Assembly: GCA_025765615.1 (NCBI GenBank)
Contig: JAIVFJ010000075.1
Span: forward strand, 1-64,000
Direction: 5' to 3'
DNA from: Zopfochytrium polystomum
Taxonomy: Eukaryota; Chytridiomycota; Chytridiomycetes; Chytridiales; Chytridiaceae
DNA: 64,000 bases
Position 1 is the first letter of the stretch. Each line of letters begins with the position of its first letter. This document shows positions 48,700 to 61,539 of the stretch, one piece after another. Both the position numbers and the translations under genes were made by a program. The notes beneath the pieces were generated by a model. The model saw only the letters and a list, made by a program, of their open reading frames with translations, was not told the DNA's origin and made no database searches.

Positions 48700-49467
48700 A
48701 AAAAACCAAAAAACAAAACACAAGCAAAAACAACAACAACAACAACAACAACAACAAGCAACAACTCAACTCCGATCCAACTCGACCCCGTGCTTCTCCT
48801 CCAAAAACTCGAGACACAGCTGCTGCAAAAAGAACCTGTAATCGTCGTCCTCGTCGGCCAACCGCGCCGGCGCGTCGTTGACGCACGCCTCAAACACCAG
48901 GCACACGCGGCCCTCCTTGTCGCGGTCGGAGCGCGGGCCGGACAGGCTCAGCGGCACCTTGTAGCCGCCGCCGCCGCCGCTGTCGGACGCGTCGTTACCA
49001 ATCGCGGCCCAGACGTCCTTGGGCGCGACGATGGGCGGCGGGGGCACGTCGGGCGAGCGGCAGAGGTTGACAAAGACTTTGAGGCCGGCGGGCCAGTCGG
49101 CGCAGGTGGTTTTCAAGCGGGTTTTGAGGACGTGCCACGGGTGCGGGGTGATGGGGGTCATTCCGGGCGGGGCGGTTTGCGGGGTTTGCGGTGGTGGTGG
49201 TGGTGCGGTGGTGGTGGAAGTGGCGGGGGCGGGGAGGGAGTCGAGGAGGGCGGTGAGGGACGACGGGTTTTGGGCTATGGCGGCTTCAAGGGCGGCCGCG
49301 AGGGCGGCGGGGTCGTCGTCGTCGCCGTTGTTGTTCTGGGAGTCGGATTTGGAGTTGGACTTGGATGATGCGGAGGCGAGGAGGGCGCGCAGCACGTCCT
49401 TTTGGTCAAAGTCGGTGCCGGCGAGGTGCGCGGCCCAGGCGGGGACGTCGCCCGTGGTGGAACCCAT
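47960..49467 (-). CDS. PIH1-domain protein
   Basis: Three exons on the minus strand (49467-48771, 48631-48357, 48256-47960) encode about 422 residues. The N-terminal domain has PHPWHVLKTRL, KVFVNLCRSPDVPPPP, YKVPLSLSGPRSDRDKEGR, VCLVFEACVN and YRFFLQQLCLEFLEEKHG, the order found in PIH1 proteins. After Ala/Pro-rich linkers the C-terminus (EFLVVRVNLPRL, PHFTLDVEPDRLLLL, ALPFAVDVDQVGAQFD, RVLTVTLFVDED) forms a CS-like fold. Such proteins work in R2TP complexes or axonemal dynein pre-assembly. An upstream in-frame extension without ATG leaves the start uncertain. Intron 1 holds an A41 run and CAA repeats. Confidence 0.75.
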
Positions 49468-49734
49468 CGACCGCGACGGCGAGGACGACGACGACGACGA
49501 CGACGACGACGAGGGCGGGATCTGCTGCTGGGTTTGAGTTTGCAGTGTTTCTTCTTCGGCTTGGTCGCTGTCGTGACATGGACGCAACACTCAACAACAA
49601 CAAGCAAACACGCTTTGAAGTGTCCGTTATCTCCCTTCACTCACTTCCACTCTGCCTGCTTGCCTGCCTGCCTGCCTGCCTCCACGAGCCGCCCTCCACC
49701 CCCTCCTTCACTCGCCCCCCCCTACCCTTCTCAC

Positions 49735-52436
49735 TCACACAGCACCCCCACCACCCGCACCCCCCTCCGCGCACTCCACAAAATCCACGACCACAACCCT
49801 CGCCAAAAACAACCCCGCCGCAACCGCCACCTCCTCGACCTCTCGCGGCACCACAAACCCAACCCCGACCGCCTTCCCCATGGCCATAGCGTGGCCCTGG
49901 ACGCGGTGCGCCGCGGCCGGGATCGCGAGGTGCACGTTGACGCGGCGGAACCGGCGGGCGGCGAGCGTGTGCTGGAGCTCGGACAGCACGCGCGCGGGGA
50001 GGAGGATCGAGGCGGTCGTGTCGGGGATCCAGGGGGTTGAGAAGTGTCCCGGAGACGACGAGGAGGACGGTGCGTCGGTGGTGGTGGGCGAGGGGTCGAC
50101 GGCGACGCCGCGAGGGTGGTGCTGCGACGACGCGGAGACCGTCGCGGCGCGGCGCGCGCCGCCGTCATCACCGCCTCCGCCGCTGGCGATACTGCTCATC
50201 CAGGCGAGCGGCCCTCCGGCGGCGCCGCCACCGCCGCCGCGTGGCGCGCCCGTCGTCGTCGCAGCGCGTTTCGCTGCGCCACCACCGCCGCCGCCGTTGG
50301 CATGCGGCTGCGGGGTGTTCACTGGTTTCAGCACGAACGGCTCGCCCTCGTGGTGTCGCGCGCCGGGGGGCAGGCGGCCGAGGTCCAGCGGGGGTTTGCG
50401 GAGGGCGCGGTGGAGCAGCTGCGGCGAGTCGACGGTGAGGGCGAAGAGCCGGGTCGTGGACTGCAGGCGCGGGGCGCCGCCCGAGGAGGAGGAGGAGGAG
50501 GAGGACAGCGACGACGACGAGGACGAGGTGGAGGTGGTCGTCGAGGTCCACGAGTAGGGTGGAGGGCCGTTGGGTTGGAGACGTTAGGGGAGTTGACGTT
50601 GGCTGCGAAGACGGCGGCGACGGTGCGGTGGGCGAGGGCAGCGACGCAAGGGACGACGACAGCGGCGACGACACGGTCCCGGCGTCCGCGAGCACGCCAA
50701 CGGGAACGCCGCGCGGGACGACCGACGGGACCTCGCCGCTCTCGCCGCCGATGACGCCCTTGCCGTCGTCGTCGTCGTTGTCGTCGCCAAATCCGGACAC
50801 CGACAGGACGCGGAACCCCGTCTCTGAGCGCGCGGCCGCAGCCGCGGCGTCCGGGTGCGGGTTGCGCGATGCGGCGGCCGCGGTGGAGTACGGGACGACA
50901 AAGTCGCCGTCGACGGCGGCGACGAGAGTGCCGCGCTTGAAGCGCTGCAGGGCCTGCACGTACAGGCCGTCGCGCAGCGCCATGCGGTACAGGATCGGCA
51001 GCCCGCGCTCCGACTCGGGCACCGCCTCCTCGTTGTCTTCGCCGTCAAAGTCGTCGGGGCCGCCGTCGTCGTCGTCGTGGTCGTTGTCGGCGCCAGCGTC
51101 GTCGTGCGCTTCGTCGTGAATGGCAATGTCGCGGGTGTGGTCGTGGCTGTGCTTGTGGTCGTACTCGTGCCCGTGTCCATGACCGTGTCCGCGCTTGTTC
51201 TGGCCATTGTCGCGGTCGCGGTCGCCGCTGCTTCTGTTGTCGCCGCGAAGGACGTTTCCTCCAAAAAGGGCAGGCAAGCCCCTCTCCTTTTTGCTCTTGT
51301 CGGTAGACTTTCGACGCACCAGGAGCCCGCCGCTTTGCTTCTTGACGACCGCCGTCCACGCCCTTGCCGCCGTCCATGAGCATCATCTCCTTGCCGGCGC
51401 GCCCGATGCCGGTGGATCCGAAAAAGTCCAGCGCCTTCATCATAAGGATGCGACCCCACCCGCCTCCGCCGCTACTGCCGCCGCTGCCAGTTCCCTTGGC
51501 TTTTCCGTGTTGCAGCTGCAGCTGGTTGTGCTTCTTGCCGTCCACGTCTCCCCGATCCACGACGCCACCGACGTCATCAGGGGCTTCACCGAAATCGGGG
51601 GCGGCGTCGGGCGAAGCGGACATCGTGACGCGGCGGACGCCGACGTGCGGCGTGCTGACGGAGACGTACGAGAGCGGGGTGAAGGAGGCGACGAGGCGCG
51701 ACGGCGGGGTGGAGAGGAGCGGCTCGGCCAGGAGCGAGGTGGGCGGCTGCGAGGGTTTTGTGAGGGGCCGCGGGGCGAGCAGCCACTTGAGGCAGCTGCG
51801 GGCGATGAGGCCGCCGAGGACTGTGGCCGATGATGGAAAAGTAGACGTCGAAGAGAGTGCTGTGGGGGTGGGGGGTGTGTGTTGAGGTTAGCAAAGCGAT
51901 CGGTTTCCCCCACACACCGCATACCTTCCGTCTCCATCGTCTTTGCCCTCTGCCTTCTGCTCGTCCTCCAAGACCTTGACGACCGCGTCTCGCCACCACG
52001 CGACGATCTCGGCGGCCAGCCTCCTGCCCATGCGCGCGATGCCGTGCGTGGTGTGGGTAGCCCTGTGATGCCTCGGACTTTTTGAGGAGCAGGATGTCGT
52101 CGCCGGCTTTCTTTCGTTGCGGATGTTGCTGCGGATGTGGGGGCGGCGGCGGCTGCAGGGTCCGTAACTAGCTCTTTGAAGGTGACGGCGAGGGCGAGGG
52201 CAAAGTTGTCCCAGTCGGACGCAAAGCCGTAGGAACCGTTGACGGCCGCGACGAGGAGGACGCGGCGGCGGCGGCGGTGGGGGCTGCGGCGGAGGGGGTG
52301 GCCGAGGGGGTACGGGGGGAAGGTGGCGGCGACGGGGGAAGCGGAGGAGGTGGCGGTGTCCGCGGCGACGGATGTGGCTTGTTGAGCGACGGCGGCAGGT
52401 GCAGCATCGGTACCATCGTCAGCATCGGATGCCCGT

Positions 52437-52467
<31 letters not shown>

Positions 52468-52552
52468 GACTCATAGGTGGTGGTGGTGGTGGTGGTGGTG
52501 GTGGTGGAAGAAGCGGGCTGGTGGCGGCGGCGGGGAGGGTGTCGTCGTCCAT
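49735..52552 (-). CDS. DUF676 (ROG1-type) alpha/beta-hydrolase
   Basis: The start ATG is 52552 and the stop is 49735-49737. After a Pro/Ala-rich N-terminus come RVLLVAAVNGSYGFASDWDN (oxyanion strand), a first exon end near 51950, and then DVYFSIIGHS, where the reading frame shifts one base and continues LGGLIARSCLKW, giving the GHSLGG nucleophile motif. FTPLSYVSVSTPHVGVRRV, GLPILYRMALRDGLYVQALQRFKRGTL and DGDFVVPYSTAA are family hallmarks, followed by a C-terminal domain (RFRRVNVHLAIPAAAHRVQG). Large Gly/Ser/Asp insertions separate the blocks. Family members are lipid hydrolases such as yeast Rog1. Further frame changes near 51350 and 50560 make the exact model tentative. Confidence 0.65.
52436..52507. 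repeat. GCT and GGT trinucleotide microsatellites
   Basis: (GCT)n at 52436-52464 and (GGT)n at 52474-52507 lie inside the first exon of the DUF676 gene and encode Ala and Pro runs on the minus strand. Confidence 0.7.
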
Positions 52553-52559
52553 CTCCGTC

Positions 52560-53802
52560 CGTCTCCGTGCTGTGGTTTGAACGTGTGGCGTTTTTTTCCT
52601 TGTCCATTCTTACCCTGAAATACACATCGCGTGGAAATCGTGCGCCAACCTCGCCTTCCGTCTAGACTACTAACCGGCAATCTCGTCGCTGCCCACCGCT
52701 CTGTTGCACACTACTGCCGCCGCGGCCGCCACTCCTCCCCCCCTCTGATGAACAGCGTTCAGTCAACTGCCTTGCATGTTGTGATTGGTGAATTGAGTAA
52801 AACTCCAGGCACAGGTGCACCGTGCACATGATCGGAGAGCTCAGCGAATTGGGTTATATATTATCTTGGCGCAACGATCTTTCGTTGAAAGAGGAGGTCA
52901 CCATTCATCTTGCGCGATAAATATTCCCCAACAAACACAACTGACAACACACAAAAGTGCACCTTCAGGAAAAACCATCCCCTTGAAACATAACCCTCTT
53001 TTCGTCTTAACAGTTTCTGTTGCGCCAGGGTTTTCTCAACATATTTTCTTTTTCAGTGACTAACAGAGACTGCCCAACTGCCTAGGGATGGGGTGCCTGA
53101 CAGGCCGTACCCCAAGCCCGCCTAATTTATTATTTATTTTCGGCACTTGAACATACACTCATAGGGTTGGCATTTCACCAACAGATCAACTGCTTAGTGC
53201 TCAATACTGGAGGCAGTAACTTGCTCTTTTACATTCTTTTGTCAGTTTCTGTGTTTTGGCTCACTTGCTTAGCCAGTTGTTTCTCTGATTGTAATCAGTT
53301 TTTTCCACTCAGTATGGATTTTCTTTGGTCTCGCAAGTTGCAATGTGTTTGGTGTTGCCCGTGAGAGACAGAAAGTTCCTCGCTCCGTTTTTAACGCACA
53401 CAAAACCTCCACTGTATGCCAACTCGGAGAGTTAATTTTTTTTTATTGCAACCTTTCCTTCCTTCATCTATGAAAAGGCTGTATTAGCCCCTCCTCCTGG
53501 CCTTCGTGGGGGCTGGCTAACGAAACAGAGGGAGTTCCCCCCTGGGTAGGAAAGGGTCATTGAACAGCTCACAAAATTTAACAATGTCGTCACCACGGCC
53601 CACTGATGTGATGCCGCCGCAACGATAGAGAGGGATAAGACTGGTGCTTTGCGCAGAGTGGGTTTGAGATGTTTTCCTTTTGCAATGGTGAGCGCCGCCG
53701 TCCTCCCTGGGCTGGGTCTGATAGCCAAGTCGTCGCTGGGCCAGCCAGATTGGACCCGTTTTGTCTGTGGGCGTGTGTGAGCGTGTCCGACAAAGGCTGA
53801 CC
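52560..53802. other. 1.2 kb spacer between divergent genes
   Basis: No gene supported. A short inverted repeat (GGGGTGCCTGACAGGC ... GTACCCC) occurs at about 53090-53112. It presumably holds both promoters. Confidence 0.4.
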
Positions 53803-53973
53803 ATGCCAGATCGCGAGCCGCTGCCGCCGTCGCAGCACGCTCATCGCCATCACCCTCAGCAGCAGCAGCAACGTCACCCGCCTAATAATACCCATCATCA
53901 TCGTCATCATCTTCATTCGCATCATACGCAGCAGCAGCAGCAGCAGCGACCTCGTCCGCACGCGCACCAGCAC

Positions 53974-54016
<43 letters not shown>

Positions 54017-57000
54017 GACCCGCGCAGGAGCAGCGATCTGGGGCGCAAAGCCGCAACAGCGGCGGCGATCGCCGTCAAGGCAGCTTCAGTCAAAACGATG
54101 TGCAGCAGGGTCCGCACCATCAGCACCGCCAGCACGCTTTCTCCAGGCCAAACCACCACCAGCAGCACCAGCAGCACCAGCAGCAGCAACAGCTGCTGCA
54201 CGGGCGAGCAGGAGGCGGCCCGAACGGCGGATCATTCTCCCCCATCGCGCGTCATCGCCCGCCGCCGCTCCCGCCATTGCCGCTGCCACGTTTACCGCCG
54301 CCGCCGCCGCCGCCGCTGCCCCCACAGCCAGCTCGCCAGCACAACAACAACAGCAACCCAAACAGCACCGGCGCCAACGCAGCGATCGCTGCCGCCGCCG
54401 CCGCAGCAGCAGCCGCCGCCACGCCGCGCCCGCCGCCGCGTCCGCCCACCGCGCCGCCCTACGTCCCCGCAGCCCGTTCGGTCCTGACCGACACCCCACC
54501 GCCCACTAGACCGCGGCCGCGTCCGTCACACCACCTCGGCAACGGCGGCGGCAGCGGCCGCCAGCAGCAGCGCGGCACCGGCGAGGCGCATACATCTGCG
54601 CCCCCGCCGCCGCCTCAGCCGACCCCGACCCCATCGCGTCCGTCGTCGTGGAACGTCACCGCGAATCAGCACCCCACAACGCGCCCGCAGCACCACGCGC
54701 AGGCGTTTCAACAGCTCGCGGACCACCTGCAAAGGGCGTACCCGCAGACGTTGAGCAACTACGGCGGCCACAACCAGAACGATGGGTTCCCTGCGTACAC
54801 GTTTGTCGAGCGCAGAGCCGGCGGCGGCGGCGGCGACCGGATGGCGGCGGCGGCGGGGACGCCGATGCAGCCACCGCTGCCGCCTTGGGGCGTCGTCGTC
54901 AACCCGGCGGGGGCGGCCGTAGCCGCCGGACACAGCGCTGCCGAGGCCGGACCACTGCCCGTGCCGATGCAACAGCAGCAGCTACAGCAGCAGCAGCAGC
55001 CGGGACAGTCGAAGCGCGCGCGGAAGGCGGCAAACGCGTTGGCCGCAGCTGCTGCTGCTGCCGCAACGGCCGCGGCAGCTGCTGCGGCGGCCGCGACCGC
55101 CGCCGCAGGCGCGCGGGTCGTGATTGTCGAGCGTCGGCGCGGGGACGAAGACGCGGGACCTGCCGCTGCTGCCGCCACTGCCGCCGCCGCCGGGGCGCTT
55201 CCGTGGAGGTCCTGGGATACTCAGCAGCAGCCGCAGCACCAGTCGCCGCGGCGGCCGCGGGACAGCCCGGACCGCGCGCACCAGCACCACCAACAGCAGC
55301 AGCATCAGGAGCGGCGGCGGTATTCGCCGGCAGCCGCCGCCGGGCCGGCGTGGTGGGGCGCCGGCGGCGGGGGCGGCAGCGACTCCTCTGTGCCGCCGTG
55401 GCGCGGGGTTGAGGTTGGGGCTGGTGGTGGTGGTGGGTGGAGCGGTCACAGGTGGACGGCAGACGCGGGGTCGGCGGCGCCGGCGCCGAGCAGGAAGCGG
55501 CGGCGCGACGACGGCGATAGTGGTGCGTGGCCGTCGCCGCTGCCGCCAGAGTTGGGGAAGAAGGGCAAAGCGCGGATGGGGGCGCGGCGGCCGCCTCCAA
55601 CGCCAAAGGTGAGCCGTTGGGTCCGCCAAACCAACACTAACCAAACAAACAAAAAAAAAAAAAAAAAAAAAAAAAAAACCACCAGCGCAACCCCGTCCCA
55701 ATCGCCGTACCCGGCCGCAACACCAGCTTCGTCGCCTCGGACGCCGACGACAACGACGACGACGGAGGAGACGCTCAGCCGCCCGACGAAACCGACGAGG
55801 GACGGTTCTCCGGCTCCGACGACGACCCGCTGTTCTCGGACCCGCCCGCGCCAGAGGCCGAAGCCGCGACGGCGGCGGCGGCGGGCGGCGGGGATGCGCG
55901 TGCGGACGGCGATGACGGTGGCGATGACGATGACGACGATGTTGTGGAGGTCAGCTTGGAGGAGGCGACGGCGGCGGCGGCGGCCACGGCGGGAAGGAGA
56001 CGGGCGTCGGGCGGGGCGACGACGAGCGCGGTGGTGACGAGGATTGAGGATGTTGAGGTGAGGGGGGGTTTTTTTTTTTGTTGGGGTGTGCGTCTTTGTG
56101 CCAGGCGATGGATCGCCACCCCAATTGATCGAAGTTGGCCCGACATTGCTTCGATGAATGCGACTGGTTGGAATGGACGAGGAGGACCATCATTTAAAGG
56201 AAACTTATCTCTCTCTCTTTCTCTCTCCCTCTTCATCGCCCTCTCGTTCCAAACACTTCCCCCCCCAATGCCACACTCACACACACATACTCGCCCAAAC
56301 GCAGTACTCGGATCTCTTCCGCCTCACCCCGCGCGCGCCGCCCGCGCTGCGCGCCCCGCTCCGCGACGCGTTCCTCGCCTACCACCACCTGCACGTGCGC
56401 GAGTTCCGCCACGCCGCCTCCGCCGCCGCCCCGCGCCCCGCAGAGGTGCTCGACTGCTGCTGGGGGTGGATCGAGGACGACGGCGGCAACGATGACGACG
56501 ACGCGACCGAATCGGATGCGACAGATTCGGACGGCGACGACGACGACGCCAAAGGGCGGCGGGGGGCGGGCGGGGGAGCGACGACGCGGAGCGGCCCGGG
56601 CCAGCGGCAGGCGGTGTGGATGGTGCGGATCGACGACGACGACGGCGACGACGGCGGCGGCGGGGCGGGTGGGCAGCAACAGCGCAGCTCGGTGCAGCGG
56701 GCGTCAGTGCGGGTGCGGGCGCCGAGGGATTGGGCGAATGTGGAGAGCCTGGTGGCCCTGCGGCGCGGAGCTGCGGTGGCGGGGCGGTCGACGGTACAGC
56801 TTGCCATTTTTATTTTTTCTTGCTTTCTTGGATTTTGGAGGGTTCTCCTGGCCATGTTCATTAATCCTACGATCTCGCAACCTCCCCGCAACCGCCGCAG
56901 AGCATTTCAATGTGCCAGCCGGTCACGCCCACCAACGCCATTACGCGGATCGCGTTAGGTGTCCAGCCTCATTTTTCCTTTTCCCTTGTAACTCGGTCTC

Positions 57001-57184
57001 CTTTAACACTCTCACCACGCCCTGCTTTTCTGCCACCCTCCGTTGCCCAGCTGCCTTCCTACGAAACGCCTGCTTGTCGGCGCAGCGTGGACAGACCACC
57101 TCTCTCTGTATAGACCGCCGGCACTATCAAAAGGGCCGCGCGGAAGAAAAAACGGCGGCGCGACGTCGGACCTCGGGGAGCTAG
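53803..57184 (+). CDS. Large Gln/His/Ala/Pro-rich nuclear-type protein, unrecognised
   Basis: Exons 53803-55608, 55686-56057, 56305-56793, 56901-56958 and 57051-57184 keep the frame at every join and give about 952 residues. The first 600 residues are runs of Gln, His, Pro and Ala with a KRARKAAN basic patch and a KRRRDD nuclear-localisation-like cluster. Exon 2 is strongly acidic. Exon 3 starts with a structured segment (YSDLFRLTPRAPPALRAPLR, AFLAYHHLHVREFR) that may be the only folded part. No family is recognised; a transcription or chromatin factor is a guess. The WD40 gene starts 77 bp downstream on the same strand. The last exon is the least certain. Confidence 0.55.
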
Positions 57185-57260
57185 TCACTACGTCCGTTGA
57201 GTCCCCTTTTTTTATCTCCGCCTATTCGAGGCTCCGGCTAACTTGTCTGACGGCTTGCGG

Positions 57261-58817
57261 ATGCGTCGATTTTTTCAAAAAAGATTTAAACGTCGGTCAG
57301 GCGGGGCTGTGTACGCGCTGGATGTTTCGGCGGATGAGGAGCGCGTTGCGGTTGGAGGTAATGGCTGTTGTTGATTCCATTCTTCTTTACTTTTTTTGTT
57401 GGTATTGGTGTGCCTAACTGTGACTGATCTTCGCACTTGATGGGTCCGATCCACGTGGTGAAAGGAAACGCTGAGTCTGCGTTTGTATGGGCGATCTCCG
57501 ACATCGACCAAGGTACGAGCGAGATCGGCGAAGGTCCTCCTGCTACACTTTATCGCCCTCAACGCCACCTACCCTCATTTTCCCCTTTGCTCCCCGATAC
57601 TGCGAAGGAAGCAATTCACGGCATATTGGCACCACTCACGCAATTTTTTCATTTTTATTTTCCCGCAGCGAAACACCCACCGCCGCGTCTCACTCTGAGC
57701 CATCCCTCGCATGACAGCTCGTTCGACGTTATCGACCTCAGCCTCGTGAAAAACCTTGCCGCCGCCGCGTACTCGGACCGCGTCGTGTTCGTCGACGAGC
57801 GCTCGAAGGCGCCGGCACACCCGCAGGTAACGCAATTTCCCACACCCTTTACAGAAATGTTGGCCCTCACCGCTCCTGCTTTGAAACAGCTCCTCAACGC
57901 GCACGACGACGACCTCCTCGCCGTCGACTGGAACCCTCACGACGCGCACCGCATCGCGACGAGCGCCTACGACCGCACCATCAAGCTGTGGGACGCGCGC
58001 ATGCTCGTCAACACGGCAAAGATCAAGCCGCAGCCCGTGTGCACCGTCGCGGCCGCAGGCGTTCTTTCCGGCCCGGCGCGCGCGCTCGAGTGGTGCCCGC
58101 ACGTTGCGGACGCGCTGCTGGCTGTGAGGGAGAGGGCTGTGGAGGGGTATTGGGTGAAGGTGGGTTTGTGTGTAAAGGGCGTTGGCAGAGGGGTGGCAGG
58201 GCGGGCGGTGGGTGGGGAAATTGTCGTTTGAATTCTGACCCTTCGTTGTTTCGATACTTGTTGTTCGCTCATGTGTTCCACGCCACGCACCTAACACCAA
58301 CAAACGCCCCCCATCTCCCTCCGCGCTCCTAAACAGTCCGAGGCCGAATGCATCTTCCGGCACGTACTTCACGAGTAAGTGCTGCCAAGCGACCGTCCCC
58401 GCCGCTGCTTTCCCAACCCGCTCACGCCCCCCATCTCACAATCTTCTTTCGTCTTTGATTTCGTTCCTCGAAACAAAAAAAAAAAAAAACAAAAAAAAAA
58501 AATCAAGGCTGGACGCGCCGCGGTCGGTAGTCACAGCACGTTGGAACCCGGACGACAGCATGGAGGGCGTGGTCGCCAGCGTGTCGAACGAGTCGCTGCA
58601 AGGTGAGCTTGATTGGCTGCTTGTGGCTTGGCGGGAGTGTGTATTTGAGACTGACTGACAGTCTGTCATGTTTCTTGCCCTTTCACGGCCGCCATCTCTG
58701 GGGCGATGTCGGGGAAAAAAACGTCTCCCTGTGACAACAACGATATTTCCACGCAATTCCACAGTGTGGCGGTCGACAATGTACATGGATCGCCGTGTTC
58801 GCGAAAGCCTTGGCTAG
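57261..58817 (+). CDS. WD40-repeat protein
   Basis: Exons 57261-57357, 57465-57512, 57669-57826, 57890-58159, 58337-58374, 58508-58602 and 58765-58817 join in phase to 252 residues. WD-type blades are visible: AVYALDVSADEERVAVGG plus NAESAFVWAISDID; IDLSLVKNLAAAAYSDRVVFVDE; LLAVDWNPHDAHRIATSAYD with IKLWDARML; ALEWCPHVADALLAVRERA; and TARWNPDDSMEGVVASVSNE with LQVWR. That is about five blades, so the propeller may be completed by a partner or an upstream exon was missed. The blade ending in KLWD is canonical. The orthologue is not assigned; an RBBP4- or GRWD1-like relationship is possible from the last blade. Confidence 0.65.
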
Positions 58818-59058
58818 CCACCCCAGCCCTCAACCCTCCTCCTCCTTCCACTCTTCTCTTTAATAATGTTTCCTTTCCCTCCCCTAATTCGCTCAACTCT
58901 CCGCCGCTTCTTCCCAGACTCTGCTGGAAACAGAGGCCCGACACTTTTTTTTTCTTAAGCAGACAATCCCCAACAAATAAAATAAAATGCGGGATGCGCT
59001 CGTATTGGATCAAAACATTTTCCTTCTCGCTGTCGATGCGTATGCGATACGTATCATC

Positions 59059-61425
59059 TCATCTCGGGTCCTCCCCACCATCGCGCGACATTCCGCGAAT
59101 GGCCACAATGTCTTGGACGACGCCGCGGTCCCAAGGGCACTTCCACGCGTCGCGCGGCGCCGCGTCTTCGTTCCAGTAAATGTGGGCGGCGCAGGAGCCG
59201 CAGAGGCGATGGCCGCACGGCTTGATTTCTGCGTTATGGGGTAGTTTTTTTTTTCCGGTGGGAAATGGGTTAAGTCTGTAGCCGACGAGCCCAGCCAAGA
59301 AAGAGCTCATACGGATTACTCACGAAACTCCTCGGGGTCGTCGCAGCACACCAAGCACTCGCGCGGCTCGTCCCCGCTTTCTCTCTCGGCCGCCGCCGCC
59401 GTGGTATCCAACGGGGCGTTCCGTCTCCTCCTCCTCCCCCTGCCTCTCTTCTTCTCCCTCCTCGCCTCCGCCTCCGCCGCCGCGGCCGCCGCCACAACCC
59501 TCTCCGCATGCTCTCTTTCCTTATCGGCGCGCATCGCCGAAAACCGCTCCTTGACGCGCCGCAGCTCGGCTTGCTCCTCCTCGTCGAGCCGCGCAAGGAC
59601 CGCGGCGAGGTCGCCGGCCCGGCTGTCTTGGTCGTCGTGGCCGTCGTCGTCGATGTCGTTAGAATCGAGATCGTCGTCCCCGTCCTCTCCCTCGCTGTCG
59701 CCCTCGACCACGTTGCACGCGACCGTGGACAAGGCGCTGGTCAAGGCGTCGGCGAAGCGTTTCGCAGAGTCGGAGGACGCTGGGGAGCGAAAGCGGGGTC
59801 TCAGCTTTGTCGGTGTGGTTACACCAACAACAACAAACCATATCTATCCCTTCTTCGCGTCACGCCCACCCCCTCATCTCTTCCCCGCTCACTCACCAAA
59901 CCCAAACTGCACCAGCACGCCGTCTCGTACGAGGAACCCCGCCTTCGCAATTGCCGACATGTCGCTCGCCGTCGCCGCGTCGTCGTAAGACGCTGCCGCA
60001 TCCCGCGGCGCAACGACCCGTCCGATGTCGCCTTCCGCCCAGCGCAGGCGGCAGCTGCGCACCGGCGCTCGGCCGCCACCCCCGCGGCTGGCGACTTTAG
60101 CGGCAAGGCCGACGTCACGGTGATTGTGGTTGTCGTCGCCTAGGTTCTCCCCGGCCTGGTCGCGTCGTTCGGCGGCGTCAGGCGGGCCGTACAGCTCGCC
60201 GGTCCAGCGTACATTGAAAGCCTCTGTCGACGGCGGGTTTAGCTCGCAAGATAGCGTTCCAAAACCGAGCGATGTCTGGGGGGGGGGGGGGGGGGGAGGG
60301 GGTTTGGGGGTTTGGCAGGGTCAAAGATCGCAGGGACACCCAAACCCGCCCACCTGATCGACAATTAAAATCACGTCCGCAAAGACGGTACCCGTCCCCA
60401 TTTCAGCATCCTCCTTCCCGTCGTCTTCTCTCATCGTCATCTTCCTCCAACCCGCCAACCATCCCACCACAAACCTCCTCCCACCGCCCCAGGCCCCTCA
60501 ACAGCCTCTCCACAACGTCGGCCGCCGCGCCGTAATTCTCCCGCCAGTCTGTCGGCACCACCGCCGCAGCCGTCGTCGCAGCGACAGCCGCCGCCGCCGC
60601 CTCCTTCTTCATCTTCTCCGCGGCCCTCCTCAGGTCCTCCTCCGTCACAAACGCGTTCTCGTACGCCTCGAACCCAAACACAGACACCGCTGGCGGAAGG
60701 GTGAAGGCGAATTCCGACTGGTCCGGGGGGTGCTCGTCCGCATCCAAGGACGGCACGGGGGGATCGCTGTCGTCATTCTGGTACGGGGCGAGAAGGGCGC
60801 GAGCGAGGGCGCTTTTGCTGGGGGTGTGGGGCGTGTGGGTGGTGGTGGTAGGGCGGGGGAAGAGGGCGTGGGAGAGGGAGGTGGGGGTTGTGGCGGTTTG
60901 CCGTGTGGGTTTGGCGGTGACGGTGGAGCGGGGTGGTGGTGGTGGTGGTGGTGGTGCTGGCGGCGAGAAGGGGTCTTGGCTGACGGGGAGCGACGGGGGT
61001 TGCTGGGGTTGCAGGAGTGAGTGTCGTCGGGGAAGCAGGGGCTCCAGTCCAGCAAGGTCAGTGGAGGCCTGGGTGCGAGCTGTGCAGAGCCGGTCGCGAA
61101 GGCTGGGGGTTGCGATTGCGGCGGAGGCGGCATGGGACCGGGGTGTTGGCTGTGAGGTGAGCGGATGAGCAGTAGCAGTAGCAGCAGCAGCAGTGGGAGG
61201 ATCGTGGTGGTCTAGGCGGGACAGAGCGAGGTCGACGCGACGGCGAGTGGAAGAACCGGCAGCATTGTTGTTAATGTTGGTGGCGGTAGCGGGTCTGGTG
61301 GGCGGGAGCTGGAAGGGGATGTGGCGGGACGACGACGAGCGCGGGGCGGCTGTGGAGCGGGCGGCGGCGGCGGCGGCGGCGCGAGGTCGCCCGGCGAGGA
61401 GGACGGCGAGGTCGTCCGACGACAT
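59059..61425 (-). CDS. RING-finger protein (putative E3 ubiquitin ligase)
   Basis: The start ATG is 61425 (MSSDDLAVLLAGRPR). A long Ala/Pro/Thr-rich region leads to TVFADVILIVDQ at about 60357. Further exons encode TSLGFGTLSCELNPP ... FNVRWTGELYG ... CRLRWAEGDIGRVVAPRD ... GFLVRDGVLVQFGF, an acidic, coiled-coil-rich segment, and the C-terminal RING: CLVCCDDPEEF joined across an intron to QIKPCGHRLCGSC and ending KCPWDRG, a C3HC4 arrangement. The stop is 59059. A one-base frame change near 60425 interrupts the first exon. The start lies 166 bp from the divergent SEC22 start, sharing a CT-repeat promoter. Confidence 0.65.
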
Positions 61426-61539
61426 TATTTGACTTGGGAGCTGTCCGGCGGGCGGGGTTTGAAATATCGCCCAGCCAATAGATAGGTCCACGTGACTCAG
61501 CGAGCCAGCCAATCAGCGAGCCGCAGCACACGCACATAC

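Noticed and set aside
54086..55606. Several 130-250-residue frames within the polyQ gene on both strands
   Set aside because: They are shadows of CAG/GCC repeats; only one frame is open across the whole exon and splices in phase.
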